DNA from: Leptospira ryugenii
GTDB taxonomy: Bacteria > Spirochaetota > Leptospiria > Leptospirales > Leptospiraceae
Length of the DNA: 64,000 bases
Assembly (NCBI RefSeq): GCF_003114855.1
Contig: NZ_BFBB01000007.1
Span: forward strand, 62,001 to 126,000
Reading direction: 5' to 3'
The notes under the pieces are model-generated. The model made no database searches and was not told where the DNA came from. It saw nothing but the letters and a program-made list of their open reading frames with translations. Shown in pieces: positions 48,659-57,737 of this stretch; the stretch's first letter is position 1; each line of letters opens with the position of its first letter. Made by a program: the position numbers and the translations under genes.

Positions 48659-48728
48659 AGAATACTCCAGTCTCTTTATTTATAAATACGCAAAAAACAA
48701 ATTATAGGGGCATCTAAATCAGAAAAAA

Positions 48729-49646
48729 TTACGTATTTGCAGAAGCTCTCTGAAAATGTGCAAGAAGGATAAGTTCCATCCAATCGATAAAGATCCGGAC
48801 TCGTTTGGCAAGGAGCCTCCGTTGTGGGTATACAATTTTCATTTGCATAGGTTCAGCAGGAAAATCTGGCAAAATTTCGACTAAACTTCCCTCTTCCAAT
48901 TCCTTTAAAATTCCGATTCTTGGAGTTTGGCAAATTCCTAGTCCTGCTAGACATGCAGCTTTGTATGCATCCGCGGTATCAACCTGAATCTGACCATTCA
49001 TAGGATATTCTACATATTCCTTACCATCGTAGTATTCAAATCCAGGATTTGGGACTCCAACAAGAGTATTAAAAAAAACCAAAGAATGTGTTTTTAAATC
49101 TTCAATTTGTTTTGGAATACCATGCTTCTTCAAATACTTGGGGCTCGCTACATTGGCGAACTGCACTATTCCTAACTTTCTTTCTGCTAAAGCATTGTCT
49201 TTGTAATTTCCCCCTCGCACAACGCAATCTATACCTTCACGAATGAGGTCGACCCTTCTTTCAGAGCTTGAGAGTTCGATTTGTACCAAAGGATAGGTTT
49301 CTAAAAAATCAGGGATGCGAGGAATGATAACATCGCGAGCCACTGGATTAGACATATCAACTCTGATTTTACCAGAAATGACACCAGTATCTTTCTGAAA
49401 CATTGTTTCCACTTCATCTATATCATCTAACAAATCTTTGATTCGATCATAAAAACTTCTACCTTCAGAAGTAAGTTTAACAATTCTCGTTGTTCTCTCA
49501 AACAATCTTGCGTTCAAATGTTTTTCCAAAAGACTTATAGTCGATGAAATAGAACCTTTTGTTAGGTGAAAATGATTGGCAGCCGCACTGAAACTTTGAA
49601 ACTCTGCCACTCTCGCAAAAACCCGCATTGCAAAGACTCTGTCCAT
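48729..49646 (-). CDS. LysR-family transcriptional regulator
   Basis: A 305-residue regulator with an N-terminal winged helix (MRVFARVAEFQSFSAAANHF, then LTKGSISSTISLLEKHLNARLFERTTR). The C-terminal periplasmic-binding-like domain (about 90-295) has GIRVDMSNPVARDVIIPRIP-type segments and GIDCVVRGG. The form FARVAEFQSFSAAA and VRGG are typical of the AaeR/YafC-like branch. It is divergent from the short-chain dehydrogenase, which it probably controls. A dyad lies in the gap. Confidence 0.93.
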   Translation of the reverse strand: MDRVFAMRVFARVAEFQSFSAAANHFHLTKGSISSTISLLEKHLNARLFERTTRIVKLTSEGRSFYDRIKDLLDDIDEVETMFQKDTGVISGKIRVDMSNPVARDVIIPRIPDFLETYPLVQIELSSSERRVDLIREGIDCVVRGGNYKDNALAERKLGIVQFANVASPKYLKKHGIPKQIEDLKTHSLVFFNTLVGVPNPGFEYYDGKEYVEYPMNGQIQVDTADAYKAACLAGLGICQTPRIGILKELEEGSLVEILPDFPAEPMQMKIVYPQRRLLAKRVRIFIDWMELILLAHFQRASANT

Positions 49647-49659
49647 ATACCTTAAACCT

Positions 49660-49682
49660 ATTGTTCTATATTATTATACAAT
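49660..49682. promoter_or_regulatory. Inverted repeat in the LysR/SDR gap
   Basis: ATTGT (49660-49664) and ACAAT (49678-49682) form a dyad with 13 bp between them, close to the LysR start. LysR regulators often bind such AT-rich T-N11-A sites. It overlaps a TATTATACA that could be a -10. Confidence 0.35.
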
Positions 49683-49778
49683 ACGACTCTTAATTTAGCA
49701 CTGTATATAAAAAAAGAACTATTCTTCCCTCCCGCCGTCAAGTACTCTCGGCTTTAAGAGACTTTTAGGAGAAGGAAA

Positions 49779-50657
49779 ATGGATCGAAAACATATACTCA
49801 TTACAGGTGCTGGCGGAGGTTTCGGTTTGCTCACAGTAAAATTCTTGTTAGATGCAGGTCATACTGTGATCGCAAGCTTGAGAGATACCGAGGGCAGGAA
49901 CCAGACAAAAGCAAACAATCTCAAGGAAATGGGAGCCAAAATCATAGAGATGGATGTGACGGACCAGAATAGTGTCGATCGCGGTGTAAAGAAAGCAATT
50001 GAAATGTCGGATCACATTGATGTTTTGATCAACAATGCTGGTGTAGGTGTTTTAGGAGTCCAAGAAACCTTTACGGACAATGATTTACAAAAATTATTTG
50101 ATATCAATGTGTTTGGAGTACATCGTACCACAAGAACCATATTGCCTCATTTGCGGAATCTGAAAACAGGACTCATCATAAACATATCTAGCTTATTAGG
50201 GCGAATTGCAGTTCCTTTTTACGGGCCTTATAATGCTTCAAAGTGGGCACTCGAGGCTCTCTCTGAAAACTATCGTATCGAGTCTTCTCAATTTGGAGTT
50301 GATGTTTGTATCGTAGAACCAGGCGGTTACCCAACTAGCTTTATTGATAATCTAATGCGACCTTCCGATGTTCTGCGAATTTCTTCCTTGAAAGAATTGT
50401 CTGATACTGCCGAAGGATTTCTCAAAGGATTTGAAGAGGCATTGGCGCATAACCCTCTACAAAATCCAGTCGATGTCGCAAAAGCTATCTTAGGTTTGGT
50501 GGAGACAAATGCAGGCAGTCGACCATTCAGAACGGTAGTCGATAAAATGGGAATGGGAAATCCGATCGAATCCTATAATGCCTCGTTGGCCGACATCACA
50601 AAAGCTATCTTTACAAATTTTGGAATCGCACATTTGTTACAGCTTAAAGTAAATTGA
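49779..50657 (+). CDS. Short-chain dehydrogenase/reductase
   Basis: A 292-residue Rossmann-fold oxidoreductase. The cofactor loop is ITGAGGGFGLLT (TGxxxGxG), followed by NNAGVGVLG. The catalytic triad is seen as Ser in NISSLLGRI, then Tyr and Lys in YNASKWALEAL. AGGAGAAGG precedes the ATG. The substrate is unknown. It is divergent from the LysR regulator. Confidence 0.9.
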   Translation: MDRKHILITGAGGGFGLLTVKFLLDAGHTVIASLRDTEGRNQTKANNLKEMGAKIIEMDVTDQNSVDRGVKKAIEMSDHIDVLINNAGVGVLGVQETFTDNDLQKLFDINVFGVHRTTRTILPHLRNLKTGLIINISSLLGRIAVPFYGPYNASKWALEALSENYRIESSQFGVDVCIVEPGGYPTSFIDNLMRPSDVLRISSLKELSDTAEGFLKGFEEALAHNPLQNPVDVAKAILGLVETNAGSRPFRTVVDKMGMGNPIESYNASLADITKAIFTNFGIAHLLQLKVN

Positions 50658-50662
50658 TTCGG

Positions 50663-50698
50663 ATCCCCTTAGCAAACTGTCTCAATTGTTAAGGGGAT
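50663..50698 (+). terminator. Hairpin after the dehydrogenase gene
   Basis: ATCCCCTTAG and TTAAGGGGAT form a stem of nine or ten pairs with a 16-base loop, 5 bp after the stop, followed by TTCGGTGTTT. The T-run is imperfect. Confidence 0.5.
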
Positions 50699-50746
50699 TT
50701 CGGTGTTTCGACTGGAAATTATTTCGTAACGTATGTTCTAACTAAA

Positions 50747-51811
50747 TTGATTGGCAGTTTGCCTATTCTTGATTTTCTATCCATAACACAAACAATTATG
50801 CAACTTGAGAAAGCCCTTAAAGACAAAATCAACCAAAAGACAAAACCCTTAGGATCTCTCGGAAGACTAGAAGACCTTGCTTATCAGATTGGACTTGTCC
50901 AAAACCGCCTTGATCCTGTTTTACGAAGCCCTACTATACTCGTGTTTGCTGGAGATCACGGAATTGTTTCAGAAGGTGTAAGCGCCTTCCCTCAAGAAGT
51001 GACCTATCAAATGGTTTTTAATTTTTTACAAGGAGGTGCGGCCATCAATGTTTTCTCAAATCAAAATGATATTGCACTCCAAGTCATCGATGCTGGCGTA
51101 AATTTTGATTTTCCTCCTCATCCAAAGTTGATTTCTGCAAAAGTCGCCAAAGGAACCAAAAACTTTTTGAAAGAAAAAGCAATGAGCACGGTCGAACTCG
51201 AGAAAGCCTTATCGATAGGCCAAAAACTCTGTTATGAATTAGCATCAACCGGATGTAATGTGATTGGATTCGGAGAAATGGGAATCGGCAATACTTCTTC
51301 AGCTTCCATGTTGATGTCTTATATCACTGGCCTACCTTTAGAAGAATGTGTAGGAAGAGGGACTGGTTTGAATGATGCACAACTGACAAAAAAACTCTCG
51401 GTCTTAAAAAATGCTCAGTTGTTTCATGGACCAATGTCAAATCCAAAAGAAATACTCCAGTCTTTTGCCGGTTTTGAAATGGCAGAGATGTGCGGGGCAA
51501 TGCTTGCAGCTTACGAACAAAAAATGATTCTTTTGATCGATGGTTTTATCGCATCTGCAGTTTTTTTAGTCGCTCAATCAATCCTTCCGGAAATCAAACA
51601 CAATGCAGTGTTTTGCCATTTGAGCGATGAGGCCGGCCACCAAAACTTATTGCGATTTTTAGGTGTTGATCCATTACTCAAACTCCAGATGCGCTTGGGG
51701 GAAGGTACGGGATGTTCTGTCGCCTATCCAATATTAGAAAGTGCAGTTCGATTTTTAAACGAGATGGCAAGTTTTGAAAGTGCACAAGTTTCAAACAAGG
51801 ACAATCAATGA
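50747..51811 (+). CDS. cobT: Nicotinate-nucleotide-dimethylbenzimidazole phosphoribosyltransferase
   Basis: Makes alpha-ribazole phosphate, the lower-ligand precursor of cobalamin. The 354-residue protein contains KTKPLGSLGRLEDLAYQIG near 31 and FAGDHGIVSEGVSAFPQEVT near 67. GEMGIGNTSSASML near 176 and GRGTGLND near 205 follow. The annotated start is TTG at 50747; the in-frame ATG at 50798 would cut 17 residues, but family members have about 30 residues before the GSLGRLE motif, so I keep the TTG. No good ribosome-binding site is seen for either. It overlaps cobS by 4 bp. Confidence 0.93.
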   Translation: MIGSLPILDFLSITQTIMQLEKALKDKINQKTKPLGSLGRLEDLAYQIGLVQNRLDPVLRSPTILVFAGDHGIVSEGVSAFPQEVTYQMVFNFLQGGAAINVFSNQNDIALQVIDAGVNFDFPPHPKLISAKVAKGTKNFLKEKAMSTVELEKALSIGQKLCYELASTGCNVIGFGEMGIGNTSSASMLMSYITGLPLEECVGRGTGLNDAQLTKKLSVLKNAQLFHGPMSNPKEILQSFAGFEMAEMCGAMLAAYEQKMILLIDGFIASAVFLVAQSILPEIKHNAVFCHLSDEAGHQNLLRFLGVDPLLKLQMRLGEGTGCSVAYPILESAVRFLNEMASFESAQVSNKDNQ

Positions 51812-52596
51812 AAGAACAAGTTAGGATTTTTTTTACAGCATTGATGTTCTATACTCGCATCCCGTGCCCCAAAGAGGTCGACCATTCTCCTGAGTACATC
51901 AACAAAGCCACTCGTTATTTTCCACTCATAGGTTGGATCGTAGGCAGTATTTCGTTTTTGGCGTATTGGATAATTTCTTATGTTTTTGGAATGCAGCTGG
52001 CTGTTTTGTTTTCTTTAGTGGTTGGAGTCCTTTTGACAGGAGCATTCCACGAAGATGGGTTTGCAGATGTATTTGATGGATTTGGTGGTGGCTGGAGCAA
52101 AGAAAAGATTTTAGAAATCATGAAGGACAGTAGGATAGGAGCATTCGGCGCGATTGCACTTATTTTTTTGTTTTCTCTCAAGTTTTTGGCACTTCACAGT
52201 GTATTGATTTCCTTTGGCAAGCACCATTTATTATTTGTAAGTCTGCTGTTTATCGCATACCATGCCTTGGCTCGTTTTTCAGCGATATGCTTAGCCTTTA
52301 CATCAGAATATGCAAGAGACGATGAGCTTTCCAAAGCTAAACCTATCGCAAAGTCACATAGCAAAGCGGAGGTGATTGGAGCGAGTCTCTTTGGCCTGCT
52401 GCCAATTGTTTTGCTTTCCTATTTCCATTGGCAAATGGTCTTTGTAGTGTTCCCTCTTATCCTTCTTGTTCTTTATGCCAGGTCATACTTTCAAAAATGG
52501 ATCGGCGGCTACACTGGGGATTGTCTTGGGGCTCTTGAGCAGGCCTCCGAATGTTTGATCCTTCTCACTTGGATCACCTTGGCAAAAATGATGTGA
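51808..52596 (+). CDS. cobS: Adenosylcobinamide-GDP ribazoletransferase
   Basis: Joins the ribazole phosphate to the corrin in the membrane. The 262-residue protein has five or six spans. The conserved segment TGAFHEDGFADVFDGFGGGW (about 74-93) and then MKDSRIGAFGA are diagnostic, as is YTRIPCP near the start. It is coupled to cobT by an ATGA overlap. No upstream corrin-ring genes are present in this window, so the pair could serve late salvage or finishing. Confidence 0.94.
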   Translation: MKEQVRIFFTALMFYTRIPCPKEVDHSPEYINKATRYFPLIGWIVGSISFLAYWIISYVFGMQLAVLFSLVVGVLLTGAFHEDGFADVFDGFGGGWSKEKILEIMKDSRIGAFGAIALIFLFSLKFLALHSVLISFGKHHLLFVSLLFIAYHALARFSAICLAFTSEYARDDELSKAKPIAKSHSKAEVIGASLFGLLPIVLLSYFHWQMVFVVFPLILLVLYARSYFQKWIGGYTGDCLGALEQASECLILLTWITLAKMM

Positions 52597-52616
52597 AGGT
52601 AAGGCCACTTCGGGCA

Positions 52617-53459
52617 TCACTGCACATTCCTCGCTACAACTCCATCAATGTCGCCCCCGTTGTCGAAGGCATGTGGATATGTATAAGGATTGCCGGTAGC
52701 CGGATTTGTTACTGCCGAGGCTGAGGTAAGTTTGATAAACTTGAAACCAGATGTTTTGATCTGGTCGCGCACTGTAGTTGTGCAAGTACCGCTTGCTGTC
52801 ACTTGGTCCAAATCAAAGCCGTCACCACCTCCCTTCAGAAAACCGTTTCCGGTTGAGGTAAACAGCTCCTCAAGAGAGAAAGTCTTGCTTCCCATATTAT
52901 AAATGACAGGCCTCAAACCAGCAAAGCCTCCCCACGAAGATATCTTATTGAGAGTCGAGGAAGTGGAGTCGTAGGTTAGAGGGAAACCACAGTAGACAGA
53001 ATTATCCAAAGATACCTCCACCACCATCGGATCCATCGCATAACGATCACTTGTATCACTAAGCTTGAATGGATTTTCATACACAATAAAGTCTATACCG
53101 CTACCATTTAACACTGATTTACCGCCCCAAGAGAGGACAGCACTTGCACCAGTCCCAGTTAAATTCATGGCATACACATCTAGGGAGCCAGAAAATTCTC
53201 CTCCACCACATATTCCATTGGTTGCCTTTGATGAATCGTTAAAACCATTCACTGTGGAACTGCCGGAGACAAAATTTGTCGCAATGGGTATATCTGATGG
53301 AAGAGTTATTACTGGACAAGGAGTAGTATTTGTTGACGATGTTCGTGTTTGTGAGGCAAGGAGTAACCCAAGAAGGGGACTGTCGTCTTGTTTTTTTTCT
53401 TCCAGTACATCACAAGAAATGAACATGATACTGCTTAGAATGAGAATTTGTTTGAACAT
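52617..53459 (-). CDS. B12-riboswitch-controlled surface lipoprotein
   Basis: A 280-residue lipoprotein with signal peptide MFKQILILSSIMFISC (lipid Cys at 16). The mature part is beta-rich: SLDVYAMNLTGTGASAVLSW, SGIDFIVYENPF, DPMVVEVSLDNSVYCGFP, GGDGFDLDQV and HAFDNGGDIDGVVA. That order matches a group of surface proteins I know from other phyla (…DFIVFEN…, …GGDAFDL…) that often lie near B12 transporter genes. A cobalamin riboswitch and a terminator hairpin precede it, so B12 should shut it off. A role in binding or taking up corrinoids is inferred. Confidence 0.85.
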   Translation of the reverse strand: MFKQILILSSIMFISCDVLEEKKQDDSPLLGLLLASQTRTSSTNTTPCPVITLPSDIPIATNFVSGSSTVNGFNDSSKATNGICGGGEFSGSLDVYAMNLTGTGASAVLSWGGKSVLNGSGIDFIVYENPFKLSDTSDRYAMDPMVVEVSLDNSVYCGFPLTYDSTSSTLNKISSWGGFAGLRPVIYNMGSKTFSLEELFTSTGNGFLKGGGDGFDLDQVTASGTCTTTVRDQIKTSGFKFIKLTSASAVTNPATGNPYTYPHAFDNGGDIDGVVARNVQ

Positions 53460-53485
53460 GCTTACCTACCTTGGCTTAAAGAACA

Positions 53486-53506
53486 GCCCCGAAATACCTC
53501 TGGGGC
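53486..53506 (-). terminator. Terminator hairpin of the riboswitch expression platform
   Basis: On the minus strand GCCCC and GGGGC pair with an 11-base loop, followed by TGTTCTTT. It lies between the aptamer and the start at 53459, so it is the likely off-switch when cobalamin is bound. Confidence 0.6.
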
Positions 53507-53564
53507 CCCTTTACCATTTACAAGCATGCAAAGGATAAGTTTGCAAAGAGCCCATACCTCGAGG

Positions 53565-53700
53565 TTGTCTTTGCGGGGAAGATCTGGCTCTTCGCTTCCT
53601 TTACTTTCATAAGGAGAGAACGAATCTACAGTTGCGGGTCAGCACAGGATTTGCACCTGTTTCCTCCCTAAAGGATAAGGATAGCGTGGAAAAAATGCCT
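53565..53700 (-). promoter_or_regulatory. Cobalamin (B12) riboswitch
   Basis: On the minus strand the aptamer core is readable: GGGAGGAAACAGGTGCAAAT, then CCTGTGCTGACCCGCAACTG, TAGATTCG, a variable arm, CGAAGAGCCAGATCTTCCCC. GGTGCAAATCC, CCCGCAACTGT and GCCAGA are the conserved boxes of the cobalamin class. It is 106-240 bases upstream of the lipoprotein ATG, which it should repress. A TTGACA at 53705-53710 just upstream may be the -35 of its promoter. Confidence 0.9.
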
Positions 53701-53872
53701 GAACTGTCAACGGTAAATCCAAAAAGATTTCAGCTCAAAACTATACAATTTCATAAGTTTCCAAACTAATCTTTTCAAACACTTTTGGTTATTACCTATG
53801 CTATAAATACCTAAGATGGCAACCGTTTACCGATGTTATAGTCTTACAATATAACACTCGTTTATACATTAG

Positions 53873-54260
53873 ATGAACGAAAAAGAATTCTGTTTTGATT
53901 TGCACAGTCTGTCTTCTCTTTTTGCAATGTGGAACACCCTTCTCAGCACGGGAGCAATGTTACAAAGAAGAATTCTGCGACATAGCTGGTGGAGATTGTA
54001 TACTTAGGACATTATTGATCAATGCATTGCTTTCACCTTCATCAGACTCTTCAAGTTCTACGAGTTCTTTGTCTGCTGGCTCCACTTTTAGTGAGTTTGA
54101 ACCCAATGATAATTTTTCCACAGCCATTTCCATTTTTCCAAGCACCACATCCTTGTACTCGGGACGGGCAGGGACAATCGATTCTGTATCTGATGTGGAT
54201 GTTTATTCGGTTAGCTTTACTTCTTTCCTGTGTCTATGCCAAACGCACCTACAAAGCTGA
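53873..54260 (+). pseudogene. Decayed lipoprotein with a pre-peptidase-like fragment
   Basis: The ATG at 53873 (MNEKEF) and the frame beginning KKNSVLICTVCLLFLQCG differ by one frame, so the signal peptide is broken near 53880. The readable part then gives CGTPFSAREQCYKEEFCDIA, a Ser-rich linker, and FEPNDNFSTAISI with SVSDVDVYSV, the opening of a pre-peptidase C-terminal (PPC) domain. It stops after only about 40 residues of that domain. It is probably a dead gene. Confidence 0.5.
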
Positions 54261-54295
54261 GTGCGGTAGTAAACACTCTTTCTAAATCATCCAAA

Positions 54296-54314
54296 GGCTC
54301 CTCCAATGGGAGCC
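54296..54314 (+). terminator. Hairpin downstream of the decayed lipoprotein
   Basis: GGCTCC and GGAGCC form a 6-bp stem around a 7-base loop, followed by a T-rich stretch. It may end transcription before the O-antigen ligase-like gene. Otherwise 54261-54426 shows nothing. Confidence 0.4.
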
Positions 54315-54426
54315 CAGGTTTGCTTGTTTTACGATTTATTCAGAGGAAGATTTGCCTTTTTTTTACATAAAAGAACACTTGACTTAGAAGGGATTCAATC
54401 TTTAGAATGAGGATAGAATCTCCTCT

Positions 54427-56433
54427 ATGGTAGGCATTTTTTTTCAGTCTTCATTTATCATTGCTTCCGTCGCCTACCTCCTCTACTTAGACACGCAACC
54501 CACATTTACAAAAGAACTTCTAGCAAATACAATTTTGAGTTTTCTTGTCTTTTCTTTTTGGCAAAAAAAAAAATTCAAATCTTTTGATTCCTATTTTTTT
54601 GCCTTAGCTTCTCTCACTTTAATTTTATACTCCGCCATAACTGCTACGATCTTTTTGCCTGATTCACAAGTGGCACGACAAAAACTTTACCTGCGTTTTG
54701 TTTTTTATCTTAGTTCGGGTGTATTCTATTGGCTGTTATATAAGGAGATCGATAAAAAAATACTCTTACTATATGCGATTTTAGCTAGTTCACATATCTA
54801 TTTTTTTCGGTACCATTATACATCTATAGCCATTTTATTGTATTTAATTGCAAATTTGCACTTACTGAAAGAAATCAAAATGGCAAAGGGTAACTTTTTT
54901 GATCTCTTTTCTGTTGCACTTCTAGCATCTATCCTTGTTTCCACGATATATTCTTTCTTTTACAATGGTAGTTATTCCACCTATGGGACTTTTCACTTTT
55001 TTTCAGGTTTTTTGATTTATCTTTTTTTCAAACTCTTAGATCAAAAACAAATCCTCAAAACTCTTTTCATAAGTCAGTTTTTTTATTTGATCTGTTTGAT
55101 TCTTTATTCCATGTTTATCGTACTTTACTTTTTCTATAATGATTTCCAACCGAACTTTTCTTTGCGTATCGGCGGATTTCATGTAAGCAACATCGGAAGT
55201 ATGATTCTTGTTAATCTTCCAACCACCATCGGACTTTATCTCTTACAACCATCCGAGAAGAAGCAAAAGCTTATTTATCTATTCATAGTCTTTCTTTCTT
55301 TAGTTGTCCTATACTTTACACATTCTAGGGCATCAATACTTGGAGTGATTATTGGATGTACCACTCTATTTTTTGTTTATGTAAAATTAAGTCCTGATCG
55401 AAAAGGAAAACTTTTACCGATCTTTACATTCTTTTTTTTGTTCGCATTGGTTTTTCTCGGAAAGAAAATAATCGATTCAGATGTCTTCAATACAAATTCT
55501 TTGTCGGCTCGAAAGTCGATCTGGGAAGCCTATATAGAAAGAGTAATTCATCATTCCCTTCTATTTGGTTTTGGTTCAAACAATGAATTTTTTCATAGTT
55601 TTTTGCCCATTCAAGAACTCTCTCCACAAGTAATAGGAGATTTAAAGTTTTATTTCCAAAACTTCCAGGCATTCCCACATGCTCATAATTTATATCTGCA
55701 GATCTTTTTTAATTATGGTTCAGTAGGTTTTGCTATCATGATTATGATGATTATTTACACCGCAACCAAAGCCTGGAAAATGTTTAGAAATAAGAGCATC
55801 TCGCCTTCGGAAGGAATTGCTTTAGCAATTTTATCATCACTTTTTTTTCAAGAAATTTTTGATTATACGATGATTGATGCTATGACCTTTTATCAGGCAA
55901 TTCTTGCGATCGGAATTCTTTCGCATCCATTTCAAGCGAAGGAAGGTAACAATCAAAAGCCTCTTTCCTTTCCTCCAAAATACCTCGTTGCGATTCAGAT
56001 CGTCCTTATGGTATTTATTATTCTTTTAGGCTTCAATCTATGTTTATCGGAAAAAATCAAATTACTGTTCCGAAATCAATTCACCATAGATAATTTTTCA
56101 AACTTGAAATTCAAAGATGGAGTTGCGGACAATCAGATATTAATCAGCAGATTCATGACAATTGATCCTTTATTCTTACCTCTACCAATCGATGAGAAGA
56201 AAGAGCAATTTGCCGGCCAAGTCTACTTAGAAATATTTCATAAGTCAAAGGATAGATTGTTTTTGGAGAAAGCCTCTGGACACTTTCAATCCTGTATACG
56301 AATCTTTCCTTATTCCGCAGTTTGTTTAAAACGACTTTCAGAAATCGAGAGCTTGAAAGGTGATGCGAAGAATGCCAAAGATTTTGAATCTTTGTACAAA
56401 CAGAACGACCCATTTGGATTGGTTGTTCCCTAA
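54427..56433 (+). CDS. O-antigen ligase/polymerase-like membrane protein
   Basis: A 668-residue protein with about 12 hydrophobic spans over residues 1-530 and a soluble C-terminal tail. The family marks are the Arg-bearing THSRASILGVIIG near 300 and the FPHAHNLYLQIFFNYGSVGF region near 415-435, found in WaaL ligases and Wzy polymerases. It would join or polymerise lipid-linked sugars in the periplasm. Ligase and polymerase cannot be told apart by eye. No glycosyltransferase genes flank it. Confidence 0.85.
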   Translation: MVGIFFQSSFIIASVAYLLYLDTQPTFTKELLANTILSFLVFSFWQKKKFKSFDSYFFALASLTLILYSAITATIFLPDSQVARQKLYLRFVFYLSSGVFYWLLYKEIDKKILLLYAILASSHIYFFRYHYTSIAILLYLIANLHLLKEIKMAKGNFFDLFSVALLASILVSTIYSFFYNGSYSTYGTFHFFSGFLIYLFFKLLDQKQILKTLFISQFFYLICLILYSMFIVLYFFYNDFQPNFSLRIGGFHVSNIGSMILVNLPTTIGLYLLQPSEKKQKLIYLFIVFLSLVVLYFTHSRASILGVIIGCTTLFFVYVKLSPDRKGKLLPIFTFFFLFALVFLGKKIIDSDVFNTNSLSARKSIWEAYIERVIHHSLLFGFGSNNEFFHSFLPIQELSPQVIGDLKFYFQNFQAFPHAHNLYLQIFFNYGSVGFAIMIMMIIYTATKAWKMFRNKSISPSEGIALAILSSLFFQEIFDYTMIDAMTFYQAILAIGILSHPFQAKEGNNQKPLSFPPKYLVAIQIVLMVFIILLGFNLCLSEKIKLLFRNQFTIDNFSNLKFKDGVADNQILISRFMTIDPLFLPLPIDEKKEQFAGQVYLEIFHKSKDRLFLEKASGHFQSCIRIFPYSAVCLKRLSEIESLKGDAKNAKDFESLYKQNDPFGLVVP

Positions 56434-56495
56434 ACCCACTCATACTTCTTTAAAATGGATTGCATAAAATGGTTTTTGCGATTAGGAAAGACTAA

Positions 56496-57155
56496 ATGGA
56501 AGCAGAGTTTTGGTACAAACGTTGGGAGAATTTAGAAATCGGATTCCATGAAGAGTTTCCAAATCCATTTTTGGTAGAGTATTTTTCTAAATTGCAGTTA
56601 CAGGCGAAAGGTACTATTTTTGTTCCTTTATGCGGTAAGACCAAAGATATTTCCTGGCTCTTAGAAAGAGATCTTCAGGTAGTTGCCGTTGAGCTCAGTC
56701 CACTCGCCATCACGCAATTGTTTACTGACCTAAAATATAGTCCCGAACGTACTCAAGTTGGAAATCTTACGTTATGGGAGGCACCTAATTTAAAAGTATT
56801 TGAAGGAGATATCTTTCAATTAGAAAAAGAGCAGATTGGCTCTTTTGATGCCATCTATGACAGAGCTGCTTTGGTAGCCTTACCCTATGGTATGCGAGTA
56901 CAATATGTACATAAATTAAGGTCTCTAACTGATACTGCCAAAATTCTTCTGATATGTTTTGAATACGACCAATCTTTAGCCTCGGGACCTCCGTTTTCAA
57001 TTTCTGAGGAAGAGATCAGAAGCCATTATGGGCAAAACTTTGAACTAAACTTATTCACAGAAATGACACTAACGGGAGGTCTTAGAGGAAAGATACCAGC
57101 AAAAGAAAAAGTATGGTATCTAGAACCCAAACCACAAGCTTCACCAAAGATTTAA
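56496..57155 (+). CDS. tpm: Thiopurine S-methyltransferase family protein
   Basis: An SAM-dependent methyltransferase of 219 residues. It starts FWYKRWENLEIGFHEEFPNP, the family's W-x-x-RW…IGFH opening. The SAM-binding GTIFVPLCGKTKDISWLLER and VVAVELSPLAI follow, then DAIYDRAALVALPYGMR near 125. Bacterial members methylate thiopurines and inorganic selenium or tellurium compounds. AGGAAAG precedes the ATG. Confidence 0.92.
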   Translation: MEAEFWYKRWENLEIGFHEEFPNPFLVEYFSKLQLQAKGTIFVPLCGKTKDISWLLERDLQVVAVELSPLAITQLFTDLKYSPERTQVGNLTLWEAPNLKVFEGDIFQLEKEQIGSFDAIYDRAALVALPYGMRVQYVHKLRSLTDTAKILLICFEYDQSLASGPPFSISEEEIRSHYGQNFELNLFTEMTLTGGLRGKIPAKEKVWYLEPKPQASPKI

Positions 57156-57182
57156 AAATGGACACGAAGGATAACTAGAGAA

Positions 57183-57623
57183 TCACTTTCTTTTGCGTTC
57201 GGTTACCAATGATTGGTTTATCTTTTTTGTATGTTCTTGTCCGATGGTTGTATTGAGAGAAATACTCAAATCTTCCCATGCCTCTTCTAAGGAAGGAAGA
57301 ATATCCAATCCTTTTGCTGTCATAGTTAAGTATTTTGATCTTCCGATTCTATTCTCCGAAATTAATTTTTTTTTCTGCATTCCTTTTATTAATCGTGTTA
57401 CAGTTGATCTATCCAAATTCATTAAATCTGCTAAGTCAGAGGGCTGAATCGTTTCTCCCTTTACTTTTCCTAAACTTAATAAAAAAAATGCCTGACTTGG
57501 AGCGAGTCCGAATGGCTCAAATGCCTTAATAGCCAATTTATCAATCGTTCGAAACAGTCTGCTTACATTAAAATACAAGCAGCCAATAAAATTTGGACAT
57601 AAACGATCTGAAACAGCCGACAT
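57183..57623 (-). CDS. MarR-family transcriptional regulator
   Basis: A 146-residue winged-helix dimer. The helix-turn-helix is in IQPSDLADLMNLDRSTVTRL, then IKGMQKKKLI with the wing ENRIGRSKYLTMTAKG. The N-terminal Cys-containing CPNFIGCLYFNVSRLF could sense oxidants. It is divergent from the NADP-oxidoreductase, with three AT-rich dyads in the gap, so it probably represses both. Confidence 0.92.
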   Translation of the reverse strand: MSAVSDRLCPNFIGCLYFNVSRLFRTIDKLAIKAFEPFGLAPSQAFFLLSLGKVKGETIQPSDLADLMNLDRSTVTRLIKGMQKKKLISENRIGRSKYLTMTAKGLDILPSLEEAWEDLSISLNTTIGQEHTKKINQSLVTERKRK

Positions 57624-57690
57624 AAGTCCATTCTATGATAAATCAAAAATAGAAAAACAAATTTTTTGCTTGCATACCGAACCAATATTA

Positions 57691-57724
57691 TTGCATATAC
57701 AACAATTATAATTGTATATACAAT
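57691..57724. promoter_or_regulatory. Tandem palindromes in the marR-type divergent gap
   Basis: TTGCATATACAA (57691-57702), ACAATTATAATTGT (57702-57715, perfect) and ATTGTATATACAAT (57711-57724, perfect) overlap one another. TATAAT lies within the middle one on both strands. These look like operators for the neighbouring MarR-type regulator. Confidence 0.6.
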
Positions 57725-57737
57725 GGGAGAAGCAAGA

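Noticed and set aside
54022..54285. An 87-codon frame overlapping the decayed lipoprotein
   Set aside because: No signal peptide or domain; the other frame carries recognisable lipoprotein and PPC sequence.
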